Source: Syntrophaceae bacterium PtaB.Bin038
GTDB taxonomy: Bacteria; Desulfobacterota; Syntrophia; Syntrophales; UBA2192
Assembly: GCA_002067855.1 (NCBI GenBank)
Contig: MVQS01000141.1
Location: 1 to 6,482 of the forward strand
DNA: 6,482 bases
Reading direction: 5' to 3'
Positions 5,991 to 6,482 of the stretch are shown here, one piece after another (the first letter of the stretch is position 1; the number at the start of each line of letters is the position of its first letter). The position numbers were made by a program, and so were the translations under genes. Under the pieces are notes generated by a model. It was not told where the DNA came from, searched no databases, and saw only the letters and a list, made by a program, of their open reading frames with translations.

Positions 5991-6038
5991 TCACTTGATT
6001 TTTGCGACTTTAAGTGATAAGCAGACGCGGTTTAAAAT
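5991..6038 (+). promoter_or_regulatory. Candidate promoter with overlapping dyad upstream of the carboxyltransferase gene
   Basis: TAAAAT at 6033-6038 matches five of six -10 bases. The best -35 at 17 bases is TTAAGT (6010-6015), which matches only three of six. A perfect dyad, TCACTT (5991-5996) and AAGTGA (6012-6017) with a 15-base spacer, overlaps that -35 and could be a repressor or activator site. The remaining intergenic DNA between mazG and this gene (5880-6173) contains no other gene that I can support. Confidence 0.35.
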
Positions 6039-6124
6039 TCTGGCCGGGCGGACCCGCAGAACCCGTCGCGGCAGCCGGTTCGAGATTCACCCAACCAGCC
6101 GTTCTTTCACATCATTTGCCGACT

Positions 6125-6143
6125 ACAGACGTTAGGTGTCTGT
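6125..6143 (+). promoter_or_regulatory. Small hairpin in the carboxyltransferase leader
   Basis: ACAGAC and GTCTGT form a perfect 6-base inverted repeat with a 7-base loop. It ends 17 bases before the GAGGAGGAG ribosome site. It could be an operator or a 5' leader hairpin; no T-tract follows, so it is not a terminator. Confidence 0.4.
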
Positions 6144-6173
6144 CGTTCTATTCAAGGAGAGAGGAGGAGTCAT

Positions 6174-6482
6174 ATGGCAGAAGAGAAGAAATTGACAAGG
6201 GCCGAGAGGCTTGCGGCGGAGCGGGAGAGCAACCTGAAGCACTGGGAAGAGCAGGATGCGATCCTCATGAAGCACCGCGAGGAGGCCTACAACATCGGCG
6301 GTCCCGAGCAGGTGGCGCGCCTTGCCAAGCAGGGCAAGAAGCCCATGCGCGATCTGATCGCGCAGCTCATCGATCCCGGCACGGAGTTTTTCGAGGTCGG
6401 AATCGACGCGGGCTACAACATCGGCAAGATCAAGCTCTACGGCGGCGAGATCTACGAGTCCGAGAAGCGCGGCCACATCCCC
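6174..6482 (+). CDS. Acyl-CoA carboxylase-type carboxyltransferase subunit (N-terminal fragment)
   Basis: The first 103 codons are present and the frame is open at the right edge. The product begins MAEEKKLTRAERLAAERESN, has a charged helical N-terminus, then GKKPMRDLIAQLIDPGTEFFEVG at about 55-77, which corresponds to the RERI..LLDPGSF.E segment near the start of carboxyltransferase domains (propionyl-CoA, methylcrotonyl-CoA and glutaconyl-CoA enzymes). Such subunits move carboxyl groups between biotin and an acyl-CoA. In anaerobes they may serve either in carboxylation or in sodium-pumping decarboxylation. The catalytic CoA-binding and carboxybiotin-binding parts lie beyond the window, so the substrate cannot be told. 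The ATG follows a strong GAGGAGGAG site (6161-6169) with a 4-base spacer. It is divergent from mazG. Confidence 0.75.
   Translation, partial: MAEEKKLTRAERLAAERESNLKHWEEQDAILMKHREEAYNIGGPEQVARLAKQGKKPMRDLIAQLIDPGTEFFEVGIDAGYNIGKIKLYGGEIYESEKRGHIP

Noticed and set aside
6070..6095. GGTTCGAGATTC resembling a tRNA T-arm
   Set aside because: The flanking bases do not form a T stem, and no acceptor, D or anticodon arms can be placed around it.
6132..6476. 114-codon minus-strand open frame at the right edge
   Set aside because: It is antisense to the carboxyltransferase start, which has a strong ribosome site and recognisable domain sequence.

Overview
The window is GC-rich bacterial chromosomal DNA with ordinary housekeeping genes on the minus strand and one gene start on the plus strand. 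The order queA-tgt-yajC-secD-secF, the sequence style of the proteins and a divergent acyl-CoA carboxyltransferase suggest a deltaproteobacterium in the broad sense (Desulfobacterota, perhaps a Syntrophales/Syntrophobacterales-type anaerobe). The taxonomic placement is an inference from gene order and protein style and was not tested.

Layout from right to left. At the right edge, the first 103 codons of a biotin-dependent-type carboxyltransferase run on the plus strand (6174 onward). A spacer of about 290 bases separates it from the divergent mazG (5879-5058). mazG is followed by a 66-residue DUF2065 membrane protein and then by an intrinsic terminator (4647-4621). Past a repeat-filled gap come queA, tgt, yajC, secD and the first 16 codons of secF, all reading left. 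queA and tgt catalyse two steps of queuosine formation in tRNA: Tgt inserts preQ1 at the wobble base and QueA adds the ribosyl-derived ring. YajC, SecD and SecF form the accessory membrane complex that uses the proton motive force to help SecYEG export proteins. tgt and yajC overlap by 3 bases, with yajC starting at TTG. yajC and secD are 18 bases apart.

The coding content is conventional. The unusual part is the intergenic DNA. Two gaps inside the operon (secD-secF and tgt-queA) are largely filled by degenerate 7-base tandem units of the form GGCNNAR, which point one way at one end of the gap and the opposite way at the other. The gap upstream of queA has the same architecture built from an unrelated 8-base unit close to TGGAATAA. 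Each array begins 11 to 17 bases upstream of a start codon. A fourth structure, a 35-base inverted repeat with 32 matching pairs, lies between mazG and the DUF2065 gene and supplies the last six codons and the stop of mazG. I saw no CRISPR array, tRNA, rRNA, transposase or complete novel defence or biosynthetic system.
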